A stretch of 64,000 bases of DNA from Corythucha ciliata (lineage: Eukaryota; Arthropoda; Insecta; Hemiptera; Tingidae): positions 67,832,926 to 67,896,925 of the forward strand of contig CM075942.1 of the NCBI GenBank assembly GCA_038030265.1, read 5' to 3'. Positions 44,469 to 54,420 of this stretch are shown in pieces (positions within the stretch are counted from its first letter, which is position 1; each line of letters starts with the position of its first letter). The notes under the pieces are model-generated. The model ran no database searches. It was not told the origin of the DNA and saw only the letters and a program-made list of their open reading frames with translations. The position numbers and the translations under genes were made by a program.

Positions 44469-46175
44469 AACAAGCTACTGATGGAAGAAGACAGGCAAAA
44501 GAAGAGCATTACCTCAGCTGAAGACCAACATGCCATGGCTGCCTTAAAGTACAGAAAGTGGACCAAGCCAAGTCAACAAGTCGAAAGCACACGACAGCGG
44601 AATGATGATTACATTCCATTCAATTGCTATGGATGCGGAAAAGTGGGCCACATGCGACAGAATTGCCCACGAAATCGATTCAACGGACGGCGACAAAATA
44701 ATATGGCTGAGGTTGACGCGGAAGAGAAAACGACGTTTCTAACAGGAAATGTGAGTATTAGCAAGAGTCTACTTTCGTTCGTTGTTGACAGCGGTTGTAC
44801 CCATCATCTTGTTAATTCGGAATTCGGGAAGTATTTGCACGATGTCGAAATAGTTGATTTCCCAATCAACGTGGCGAAAAAGGGATCGTCCGTCTACGCC
44901 AAAAAACGTGGAACGTTGTACGTCAAAGATCTCAACGGGAAGCCGATTAGAATAAACGATGTTCTCGAGTGTGAAGAATTGGCAACCAACCTGCTGTCGG
45001 TCAGAAAAATTGAAAGTGAATGTCACCACGTCATTTTTGCTGACGGAAGAGTGACAATCGCCGACAAAAACTCAAAACACCTTATCGAAGGTGTACTTGA
45101 GGGGGGTCTATACAGAATCGAGTTGACTCCTCGCCGGTTGGAAGAATGTAATTTAACTATCGGCAGCGACCTTTTCCACCGTCGAATGGGACACTCATCG
45201 TTGTTTCCCGTGAATAAACCCTGCGTTACCTGTCTAAAGGGAAAACAAACGAGACAACCTTTCTCATCATTGCCACCCGAAAAACGTCCAACTCGCATTC
45301 TCGAGGTGGTGTCATCGGACGTGGCCGGGCCATTTACTCCTGCTACTTTCGATGGTATGCGGTATTATGTCACTTTCATGGACAATTACTCTCACTTCTC
45401 GTATGTATTCCTCATCAAGAATAAAGATGAAGTAATAGAAAAATTTAGAGAATACTCTGCTGAAGTTGAGAGTAAGTTTGAAAGAAGAATTTCACGGCTT
45501 CGCTGCGACAACGGCGGTGAGTATTCTTCACTTGCCTTCAAGAATTTATGTAAGGAAAAGGGAATCAAAATTGAATACAACGTCCCTCGTACACCAGAGC
45601 AGAACGGCGTGAGTGAACGGTTTAAAAGGACAGTGATGAATATGGCCAGATGTAACCTACTCGATGCAAAACTCGACAAATCATTCGGGGGAGAAAGCGT
45701 GAAAGCGGCGGCTTACGTAATCAACAGGATCAAAACGTCGGCAACTAAAGAGGACAGGACTCCGGCAGAAACATGGTTTGATCGAAAAGTTGAAACCCAC
45801 AACATTCGTGTTTTTGGATCACAGGCTTTTGTACACGTTCCCAAAGAAGATCGCAACAAACTTGATTCCCGATCGCAAGAAATGAAAATGATGGGATACA
45901 CGAGCAATGGCTACAGGCTTTGGGACCCACTTCGTCGCAAAATAGTGACTGCTCGGAACGTGACTTTCAACGAAAGTCCAGGAAGACAAGAATCGGTTGT
46001 AGATTTGGAAGAAGGCAGGGATTCCTCCTCTTCGAGTGATTCTTCCTCGGAAACCATTCCAAATCCGGAGGATGCACAACAAGAAGTTCGTCGGAGCAGT
46101 ATTCGAACAAAAACTGCACCAAAGAAACTTGATGACTATGAATTGTGCGCTGTCTGCAGGATGCCTAGTTTCTGA
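44469..46175 (+). pseudogene. Copia nucleocapsid, protease and integrase
   Basis: A single open frame of 564 codons from the ATG at 44,481. CCHC knuckle CYGCGKVGHMRQNC (44,625-44,666); protease active site VVDSGCTHH (Asp at 44,787); GAG-pre-integrase zinc site HRRMGH (about 45,178) and CVTCLKGKQ (about 45,220); integrase core SSDVAGPF (Asp at 45,318), RCDNGGEYSS (Asp at 45,507) and PEQNGVSERF (Glu at 45,614), with DD35E spacing intact; then a Ser-rich spacer (about 46,020-46,060). All catalytic residues are kept. The frame leaves the real protein near 46,150 by a frameshift and stops at 46,173. Confidence 0.93.
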
Positions 46176-47043
46176 ACTGCCAAAAACCTACCATGAGGCA
46201 ATTGAGAAGGACCGTGGTTGGAAAGAAGCTGTAAATGAGGAATTGACCTGTTTGGACAAAAATGAAACTTGGGAATTAGTCGAGCCTCCAACCCATACCA
46301 AAATTATCGACTCGAAATGGGTTTTCTGTGAAAAACAAATTGATGGCCGCACATTCAAAAGAGCTCGTCCGGTCGTCAGAGGCTTTCAACAGCCTTCTTC
46401 ATTTGAAATACTCTACGCACCAGTCGCAAGAATGGTATCTGTTCGTTCGCTGTTAGCCCTAGCAGTGGAAAAGGACTGGCATATTCTTCAATTGGACGTC
46501 AAATCGGCGTTCTTGCACGGTACGCTGAAAGAACCTGTCTTTATGTATCAACCGGACGGACTCGAGGGGCACTCTCCAAATACGGTATGTAAATTAAAGA
46601 AGTCACTGTATGGTATAAAAAATGCGCCTAAATGCTGGAATGACTGTTTTCACGATCAAATCACAACTTTGGGGTTCAAGAGGTGTAATTCAGATCCATG
46701 TTTATATATTATGGAAAATATTATCCTTTTGGTTTATGTTGACGACATTTTGTTGTTTAGTTCCGATCGAAGTAGTCTTTTGACGACGAAAGTCAAATTG
46801 GGAAACATTTTTGACATGAACGAATCAGAAGTTGATTGGAAAGTTATTAAGTTTTTAGGGCTCGAAATTACGCGAGAAAAAGAATGCTTAACAATTTCTC
46901 AGAAAGAACTTATTTCAAAGGTGTTGATGTCTTTTAATATGAATGATGAGGAAAGCTTGCCTTACAAAGAATTGATTGGTTGTTTGATGTACATAATGCT
47001 AGGAAGTAGACCAGATTTATGCTACCCCGTAACTTTTTTTTAG
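46150..47043 (+). pseudogene. Copia reverse transcriptase
   Basis: Starts after the frameshift near 46,150 with PKTYHEAIEKDRGWKEAV, the usual N-terminal block. Further motifs: TWELVEPP (about 46,267), LQLDVKSAFLHG (catalytic Asp, about 46,497), YQPDGLEG, LKKSLYGIKNAPKCWN (about 46,594) and LVYVDDILLFS (YVDD at 46,735-46,746). The region FKRARPVVRGF...PVARMVSVRSLL is intact. A frameshift in a T-run (about 47,031-47,042) ends the frame at 47,043. Confidence 0.92.
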
Positions 47044-47609
47044 TCAATTTCAGAACTCATACGATGTGAGCCATTGGAAGCATTTAAAATCAATTTTGCG
47101 ATATCTTAAAATGACACAAAATTTCGGGCTGAAATACAGCAAATATGAAAGTAGAGCGATTTCTCTTACCACTTATGTTGACTCTGATTTTGCTTCTGAT
47201 GAATTGGACAGAAAAAGCTTAACTGGATTCTTGTTCAAATTGATAATAATGTAGTTTTCTAGAAAACAAAAAAACAGCAAGTGGTGGCTCTTTCAAGCGC
47301 AGAAGCGGAATACAAGCGGAATGTCTATTTCTCTCTCAGTTGTTGAAGGAAGTACTATCCACTGAATTAACTAAAATACTCGTTTTCGAAGACAATCAGT
47401 CCTGTATTAAGATGGCGTCAACTCTTGAGACTAAGCGTTCCAAGCATATTGATGTAAAACTTCATTTTATTCGTGATTGTGTCATGAAAAACATTATTGA
47501 AATTAAATACGTTAGCACCTCTCAGCAACCGGCAGATTTACTTACTAAAGCTCTTGCTTGCAACCAGTTCAAAAGGTTGAGAGATCTGATTGGAGTAATT
47601 GAAGTCTAG
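47044..47609 (+). pseudogene. Copia RNase H and C-terminus
   Basis: YVDSDFASDELDRKSLTGF (about 47,173, first Asp) lies in the frame ending at 47,254. After a frameshift, VALSSAEAEY (about 47,284) carries the Glu but follows a TAG where VVFW is expected. VFEDNQSCIKMA (about 47,381) and HIDVKLHFIRD (about 47,448) follow, then PADLLTKAL (about 47,530) and the stop at 47,607. This order matches copia RNase H. Confidence 0.88.
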
Positions 47610-47746
47610 AATATTGATTGTACCTTTCATTTTTATTGTTTCATGATGTCGTTTGTTTTTCGTTTTAATGCTGTTTACTTGAGTGCGTTTACTACTTATA
47701 CTATTATAATTTCTTTATATCGGGGTTTTCAAGAATTGGGGGGGAG

Positions 47747-47914
47747 TGTTAGTTTTAGAGGCAATTCATGTTTCGAATAGGTTCTTTTGGTGTTACAGTG
47801 CTCCAACCTAAAAGTAGTCAAGAAAGACAACAAGAAAGAAAATGTACCGTTTTAATTGTGATCATTAAATGTTCTCTTGCTTGTTAAGTGCCTTTTTACT
47901 CTAAATTTACAACA
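47747..47914 (+). repeat. Copia 3' LTR
   Basis: 168 bp, preceded by a G-rich polypurine tract and followed by AGATG. Four differences from the 5' LTR. Confidence 0.95.
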
Positions 47915-47919
47915 AGATG

Positions 47920-48742
47920 GAAACGTGTTGGAATTGTTAATCGCCCTTTCATAATTATTATTGTATTTATTACCACTTGTCTCATGATTAGGCCCGGTGC
48001 ACACGAGCGATAAGTGTCGCGCGGTCGCCGCGACAATTATCGCCGCGACCGCAGAGAAACATATAATTCAATTGGCAATGCACACGTGTCGCGGCGACCA
48101 ATTATCGCTGGCGACACTCGAGAAGCTGTCGCAAGTTCCTGTGGGTCGCGCGACTTTATTTTCACCACTCAATACTTGAAAACCTAGCTTTTATACCAGG
48201 TGAACGCAGCACCATTCTGGGAGTACAAATAGGCCCTACCTACTAGGGGATATTAACTGTATTCTCCAAAGGCTTACTGCATCTCTACTACTCTGCTAGG
48301 GTTTGCAATCTCTTATTGGCCTTGCTGGTCCGTGGGATCTCGCAATCTTTTTCAGTTCCGAATGCTAGGGGGTGAAAATTCAGGGTGTACAAAAAGCGAC
48401 TGGACAGAGAAAAACCAGTGAAGGGGCAACTCATTTCTGATCGAAATGACTATTTGCATTTTTCCGAAATTCCGCTTTGTTTCCAAGATATCCGCCATTT
48501 TTTGATTTTTTCAGAAACAGCTTATTGCACGCGCAATAATTGTTGCAATGGCAAGAATGATGAGCCCATTGGAAAGAGCACAAAATTTTCTATTTAAAGA
48601 GCCTATTTCTATCCAGATCAGACGATATCTACTACCTACGTTTTGAATCAGCTTATTAGCGAGGAAACTTAATTCCGGAAGTATTGGTGATGTAGCCAGA
48701 AAATTACGTTTTTTCGCCAATATTAGTAATTCCACAATGTTG
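47920..48742. other. Unassigned, with one MITE-like end
   Basis: 47,994 starts GGCCCGGTGCACACGAGCGA, followed by GC-rich sequence rich in TCGCGGCGAC and its complement (48,015-48,110). It resembles the end of a 'GGC...CACAC' MITE, but no matching inverted end was found. The rest holds no gene. Confidence 0.4.
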
Positions 48743-49008
48743 AGGCGGCTCCACACATGCGGTTTTCGCCGAGCACCGAACAACTAGGCGAATGCCGAGC
48801 TACTCGTCTAGGTCATCGGCGAGTGGCGAGCTCGTTGATCCACACATTCGGAGCTCGTTCCGCGCATCGCTAGCCTCCTATATTCGTCTCCTTTGACGTG
48901 GTCAAAAACCGACGCTGGCCAAGTATACCGAACATCCCTCCACACCACTTAGGAAATCGACGAGCATCTGCTCGGTGCTCGGTGAATACCGCATGTTGGG
49001 AGCCACCT
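48743..49008. mobile_element. MITE with ~37-bp terminal inverted repeats
   Basis: Left end AGGCGGCTCCACACATGCGG and, reversed, right end AGGTGGCTCCCAACATGCGG; both continue with t-ttcgccgagcaccga / tattcaccgagcaccga. TTG flanks both sides (48,740-48,742; 49,009-49,011), a possible 3-bp duplication. 266 bp, no coding capacity. Size and 3-bp duplication suggest a Harbinger-type MITE. Confidence 0.75.
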
Positions 49009-49011
49009 TTG

Positions 49012-49430
49012 GCACCTCTTAATGGCTGATGTGACAGAGAAATACCTCACGTCGTTCTATGAGTATCTGTATCGACTGACGGCTGTCGATTACGTCTGAG
49101 AGAGCTTTTTCCTTTTCCTGGGTATCTCTGCCACGATTTGAAGTACCGTATGAGTGACGGGACTCTAAATGCCTTAAGCGGAGGAGTGTTTTATTTTATT
49201 TTTTATTGTTTCTTCACGTTTTAACTTATACAGCCCGTGTAGCACAATTATCGTCATTTGTGGCCCTGGTGGAGTGGTGGATTAGCTTACGCTGAGTTCC
49301 GCCTAGGAGTCATTCTTAACCTAAAGGCGGCTCCAGACTATCGTGGTATGTCATTACACGATATATATATATACTGCCGGTAATGTTTCTTGTTATAAAT
49401 CAACAATATAACAGCCTCTATACACTAGAG
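49012..49430. other. No gene seen
   Basis: Unassigned. AAAGGCGGCTCCAGACTATCG at 49,322 resembles the left end of the MITE at 48,743, without a partner; a short TA microsatellite is at 49,362. Confidence 0.4.
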
Positions 49431-49500
49431 CAGTGGTTTTCAACCTTTTGCGGCTCGCGACCCACTAAATTCGGTTATAATTTATTCGTTACCCATGCGC
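49431..49500 (+). mobile_element. hAT-like terminal sequence
   Basis: CAGTGGTTTTCAACCTTTTG followed by cggctcgcgacccac is the widespread 5' terminus of hAT/Charlie-type elements. The opposite end was not found. Confidence 0.55.
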
Positions 49501-49859
49501 ATGATATTATTATGCTTCTATGAGAGAGGCTTTCAGTGACTATACACGTTACTTCGATAGCCCAAATCCTATATCGAAAGCCCAAACTCAACGGTGACTG
49601 CCACATTCACCATAGCAGAGAAAATTATAGCTGTCGAAAGCCCGATAAATTTGGGTTTCACTGGCGGATGTTATTTGTATGTTACTTATAAATAAATATT
49701 AATATTTATAAATACAATACAATAATACAATATAATACAATAATACAATATAAATGTATAATAAGTAGTATCTTCAAATAGTTCAAATATTTTAAATTAA
49801 ACGTCGGCTAATGGCTCTAGCTAGCATAAGCCTATTTAAAAAAATAATAATAATAAAAA
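49501..49859. other. AT-rich sequence, no gene
   Basis: Contains an aataca/atacaatac low-complexity stretch (49,690-49,760). Confidence 0.5.
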
Positions 49860-50215
49860 AAAATCAAGTTTTCCTCAAAACGGGTGATTTTAGGCCATTC
49901 TGCCTTGAAAACAGGTGATTTCACACACACACACACACCCCCACACACAAAGAAGACAAATTCTTCGCAAATGTGACGATTTTATACCAATACAGACGAT
50001 TTCACGCCAAAGATGACGTGTTGCCTCATAACTGATGACGTTAATACAAAACTGGTCATTTTACCCCAAAACTGACTGTTTTAATTCGAAAACTAACGAT
50101 TTCATCCCAAAAACGTTCCTAAACTGACGATTTTACTCTGAAACTTGCGGTTCCACCCCAAAAAAATATCACTTTGCCTCAAAACTGAATATACTTCAAA
50201 ATTGACATTTTACTT
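49860..50215 (-). repeat. Minisatellite family G, inverted, with a CA microsatellite
   Basis: Units of about 27 bp reading aaaactgacgattttacccc, the reverse of family G at 56,510-57,500. A (CA)n tract lies at 49,923-49,950. Confidence 0.7.
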
Positions 50216-50219
50216 TGTT

Positions 50220-51050
50220 GGGCACAGCTTTGGGCACGTAGAGTCAGTTTTGACGATTTCAAGGCTTGAATAGCTATAATTGCCATTTTTAGGGCGCATA
50301 AAGTCAGTCTTTTCAGTTATAGGAGCGAATAGTATACGTCCCAAGTCAAGGCGAGAACAGCCAGATTGGCCATTTTCGGCGCTCCGAATAGTCTATTTTG
50401 CCATTTTCAGGGCAGGAGTCACCTGTTTAGGCATTTTTAGAGCGCGATTCGTCAGATAGTTCATTTTTATAGTTCTTAAAATAGGTTCGGCAATATATAG
50501 GGTGCAAATATAGTAATTTTAGCCATTTTAAAGACACGAATCGTCAGTTTTGCCATTTTCAGTGCTCAAATACCTAGTCCATCAACCCAAGGCCATGAAG
50601 TTTGACCATTCCTGATGCGCAAATTGTCGATTTTGCCATTTTCAGGGAAGGAATCATCTTTTTAGTCATTTCCAGGGCACGTGAAGTCATTTTGGCCGTT
50701 TTCAGGGCCTTGATTAGTCCGTCAAGCCAAAAGTGCGCTTTATGGTCATATTTGGCTCAAGAACGGCCAGTCTGGTAAATTTAACCGCACGAATGGTCGA
50801 TTTAGCTACTTTCGGGCGGTAATCTAATGATCTTTTTAGGCATTTTCAGAAGTTCACCAGTCGCCACCAATTTTAAGGGCGCGTGAAGTCCAGTTTTAGC
50901 CATTTTCAAAACGTGAATCGACAGTTTTGTATTTTTGGGTGTGAGTTTAGTTACTTTAGCCGTTTTTATAGTGCAGATAGCTAGTTTTAACTATTTTTAT
51001 GCAGAGAAAATGCTGTCTAACCAGTTTAGGGCGAACCACACCATTTCTCT
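50220..51050 (-). repeat. Minisatellite family A, inverted
   Basis: About 25 degenerate units (gaatcgtcagttttgccattttcagggc). It directly follows family G, and the two share the core tcgtcagttttg. Confidence 0.75.
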
Positions 51051-51059
51051 AGCACATCT

Positions 51060-51382
51060 CTTGAGCAAATTCTGAATCCGCGTCTGTCTGCGAAAATGGT
51101 ATTCTAGGACGCAAAAATGGCGAATTTGGTCTTTGAATTATGTCACCCTTGCGATATCCGTTTTGTGAGCGACAAAACCTGTTGAAATTTTTTTTTTTTA
51201 TTAGTGAAATCCGTGAAGTTATTTTTTTAGTGAGCGCCGACGAAACACAATGTGATTATCCTGAAAGAGTTGTACTTTCAGAATGCATCTAGGGGTGGGC
51301 AATTGCCCCACTGAATCTGCATTTTTGAGTCTAGGGGAGGGCAGCTGCCTAGCCCTGCCCCCCTCTGGCTATACCTATGTTC
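51060..51382 (+). mobile_element. Family E, internally deleted copy
   Basis: Has the left-end word gaatccgcgtctg (51,072) and the right-end G/C-rich block (ggggagggcagctgcc, ccctgcccccc, ctggctatacc), with only part of the middle (aatccgtgaag; gttattttttagtgag). Confidence 0.55.
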
Positions 51383-51879
51383 CTAGGTGTAAATTCGTGC
51401 ATTGCAGTTTTTGATCCATGACTCACCTTCATGTTTGCATTTGAGGCTGTGGGTTCGCCGTTCATAGGAGTTTTCCACGGATGTTTTTTTTATAACCGAT
51501 GCAAACAAAATTTATTTGCGAAATCGTGTCTCTCATTTGCCCTATTAATAGGCTTTGTTGAGTCTGGGAATGAAATTCACACAGATACCGGCGAGTCCGG
51601 TAACATTGGGCATTTGCTCAAACAAACTGCTACAGGGGGCCTGTCCTGTAAGATTTCAGGGTTCCTAGAAGATCCTTTTCCAACCGTCCGCCCCAAATTA
51701 AATCACATGTTGATGGGGAGGACGGGCGGAAACAAACAGTGATAGTGACATTAAAAAGTTATAGAACAGGCCCTCTGTATTCACTTAAGTGACGAAACCA
51801 CTGGTTTTTGTCACAGTGACTGCACAGTCACCGGAGCTAGTTGTCACTGTGACCGACAAAAGCTGCCACGTCACACCTC
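51383..51879. other. No gene recognised
   Basis: An open frame of about 100 codons at 51,431 has no domain. An 11-bp inverted repeat GTCACAGTGAC / GTCACTGTGAC lies at 51,810-51,853, just before the copia fragment. Confidence 0.4.
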
Positions 51880-53375
51880 TAGTCATGAGCACACTTCCAG
51901 CCGAGTATTTCGAATTCAAAAATGTTTGGGAAAGCATTCCAATGGCTGATAGAAGCGTCAGACTACTTTTGGAAAGATTGCGACTCATAGAAATGAGACT
52001 GCCGTTACAGCAAGGGGCCAGCGGGTCGGCTATGCAAGTCATTTCTAAACCTCGTCCGCTGGGAGGGAGCAAGAAAAACGGAAAAGTCGGGAAGACAAAT
52101 CAAATAAAATTTTCATTTGCGACGAAGTGGGCCACTTTGCCGCTAAATGCCCATCGAAATCAAATTCTAAGGCAAACGACTTGAGTCTGTTGTGTTTCTC
52201 GGCTGAAACCAAAACGAACGATCAGAGTTGGATAGCTGGTAGTGGTGCTTCACACCACATGACTCATTGCAAGGACTGGTTTGAGTCTTATCGACCGTTT
52301 CCTCAACCTGTAGAAGTGACCGTGGGCAACAACTCCACAGTTAAGGCACTAGGTGAAGGCATGATTCGTATGGAAGCTCTAATAGGAAAAAAAAAGATCC
52401 CAGTAGAAATAAATAACGCATGGTTCGTACCAGACATCGGTAAAAACCTACTCTCGGTGAGTCAAACGCTTAAGAAAGGAGTAACTTTCAAAGCCAATGG
52501 TTCTAAATGCTTTTTTATGAAAGCAAGAAAACCTATTGTCGTCGGAAAGCTCAAAAATGGATTATTTGAGCTGAATTCAAAGGTGCTCACACCTTTGAAT
52601 TCTTCGGAAGCGCATATGTCACGACCGTTTAAAACTTGAGTCTTTAACAATGGCATGGGAGTTTCGCTCACCAAGACAAGCGGCACGTGATGATCGTACT
52701 GCGTGACAGATCTTTGCCCATCGCCAATGACAAAAAATTTTGTAAGGGATGTCCATATGGTAAACACCGGAAGACCTACAAGCCGAGGACAGAGAGAGCA
52801 ACATCCCCAGGTGAAATAGTCTTAGCCGGCCTGTGTGGACGAATGGAAGAGGCATCCGTCGGTGGTTCGAAGTATTGCCTTGTAGTCAAAGACGACTATT
52901 CGCGGTTCCGGCGAGTATTCTTCATCAAGCAGAAAACCGAAGTGCCTGAATGCATTCGCATTTTTATTACCGGAGCTATAGAAATGCAGGTATCTCCGTG
53001 AAAACATTCATGAGCGACGGGGTACGGAATTCGTCAATCGTAACGTAAAAAGCATTTTAAGCGAATCCAGAATCACAATGAGAACAGTGATGCCGTACAC
53101 CCCAGAACAAGTTTGTGGGATCAAAAGAGAGATGAGAAGTCTCGTCGAAAGCGCTCGTACTGTGATTCACGCAAAGAATTTGCCGAAGCGATTATGGGCA
53201 GAAGCCATGAACACAGCTTGCCACATAATCAACCGAACTGGACCGACGTTATAATAGTTCCTGGCAAAGCGCCCATACAGTTGTGGTCAGGAAAATGTCA
53301 ATTGCCCATCCAACATTTCAGGGCATTCGGCACAAGTCTAAAGGTAATGGCCGATTTAATGGTGCCCCAAAAATA
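51880..53375 (+). pseudogene. Second Ty1/copia fragment (gag to integrase), degenerate
   Basis: Order: Gag block LPAEYFEFKNVWESIP (about 51,897); zinc knuckle with the first Cys lost (FICDEVGHFAAKC, about 52,112-52,152, one frame off the next block); protease WIAGSGASHHMT, where the catalytic Asp is Gly (52,238); GAG-pre-integrase FCKGCPYGKHRKT (about 52,738); integrase VLAGLCGRM, again Gly for the first catalytic Asp (about 52,826), and KDDYSRFRRVFFIKQKTEV; then FMSDG (about 53,010), TPEQ (about 53,100), LPKRLWAEAMNTACHIINR (about 53,180) and HFRAFGT in shifting frames. RT, RNase H and LTRs are absent. It ends at about 53,375 directly in a family A array. Confidence 0.85.
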
Positions 53376-54010
53376 AGCCTAACTGATGGCTATTCACGCC
53401 CTAAAATTGGAAAATCTGACTCAAATACACCCGATAATGGCCTAACTGAAGATTTGAGCCACAGTAGTGTATAAACTGATAATACTCGTGTCCGGAAAAT
53501 GGAAATCGATCGAGTGCGGAGCTGCAAAACTGGGTAACTCAAGTTCTAAAAATGATAAAATGCGTTCTAGAGGAGGCCATGTTGCCTTGATAATGCCTTA
53601 TCTAATAATTCGTGCCTTAATTGGCAAATCTGACTCAATTAACTCTAGAAAATTGCCAAAAATTCGTGCCCTGAAAATGGCTAAACGAACCATTCGCGCT
53701 CCAAAAATTGGCCAAACTGACCATTTGCTCCAAAAAAAAAAAAAAATTACTAAACTGATGGGTCGGGTCCTACAAACAGCCAAATTGGACCCTAAAATCG
53801 GGCAAATCTGACTCCATTGGCCCGAAAATGGTCAATTCGCTGCGTATTAAAAATGACTTAACAGATTATTCGTATGAAAATAGCCAAAACGCCGTGAAAA
53901 TGTGGCCAACTTGTTGAGTTCTCAAAAAATGTCCAGTCGCGCTCTACAGACGGAGAACTATAGAAAATGGCTAAACTGACTCTATCAGCACAAATCAGAC
54001 CAAACTGGCT
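53376..54010 (+). repeat. Minisatellite family A
   Basis: Degenerate units (ctaactgatggctattcacgccctaaaattgg in part; ccaaactgaccatttg). It begins exactly where copia homology stops. Confidence 0.75.
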
Positions 54011-54085
54011 ATTCGCGCCCGGAATTAATTTTGTTTATCGTACTAGTGCGATGGATGGGCGATGTCGTGGAGTTTCTTGTGATAC

Positions 54086-54420
54086 GACTGAAGGAAAATA
54101 TTGACTCTCCACAAATTTTGTTTTAAAATAATAGACCGGTTTCGACCTGTCTCAGGCCATCCTCAGCAAATATTATTAAATAAATAAACTAGTGGGGAAA
54201 CCCCTTGACAAATCGCTAAATTGACCAGAACAATTCTCATCAAGACGGTAGAAATGACTAGTCGATAGAAACAAAAAGTAGAGATAGATAAGAAAAGTCG
54301 TGGAAAACTTGTAACAACAACCCAAAAACGAGAGACTTGCTGAGGATGGTCTGAGACATGGTCGAAACCGGTCCATTATTTAAAATGAAATTTGAGAAAA
54401 GATAATATTTTCCTTCAATC
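54086..54420. mobile_element. Inverted-repeat element with GACCGGTTTCGACC arms
   Basis: Arms of about 90 bp (54,086-54,178 and 54,337-54,420) are reverse complements: ctgaaggaaaatatt, accggtttcgacc, ctgtctcag and ccatcctcagcaa. The core 'CTGAGGATGG...TCGAAACCGGT' is a motif seen in the 3' tails of many animal non-LTR elements and their SINEs, so this may be two such tails head to head. No coding sequence. Confidence 0.7.

Larger units (their letters stand above)
43666..47914 (+). mobile_element. Ty1/copia LTR retrotransposon, complete but frameshifted
   Basis: 4,249 bp with two 168-bp LTRs (43,666-43,833; 47,747-47,914) that differ at four positions (about 97.6% identity), both TGTTAG...ACAACA. 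The 5-bp target duplication is AGATG (43,661-43,665; 47,915-47,919). The primer site GGTTATAGGCCCAG directly follows the 5' LTR and fits the anticodon-stem region of initiator tRNA-Met, as in Drosophila copia. The purine tract TTGGGGGGGAG precedes the 3' LTR. The domain order Gag, protease, integrase, RT, RNase H (integrase before RT) is diagnostic for copia. Two nonsense codons and about four frameshifts inactivate it. Confidence 0.95.
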
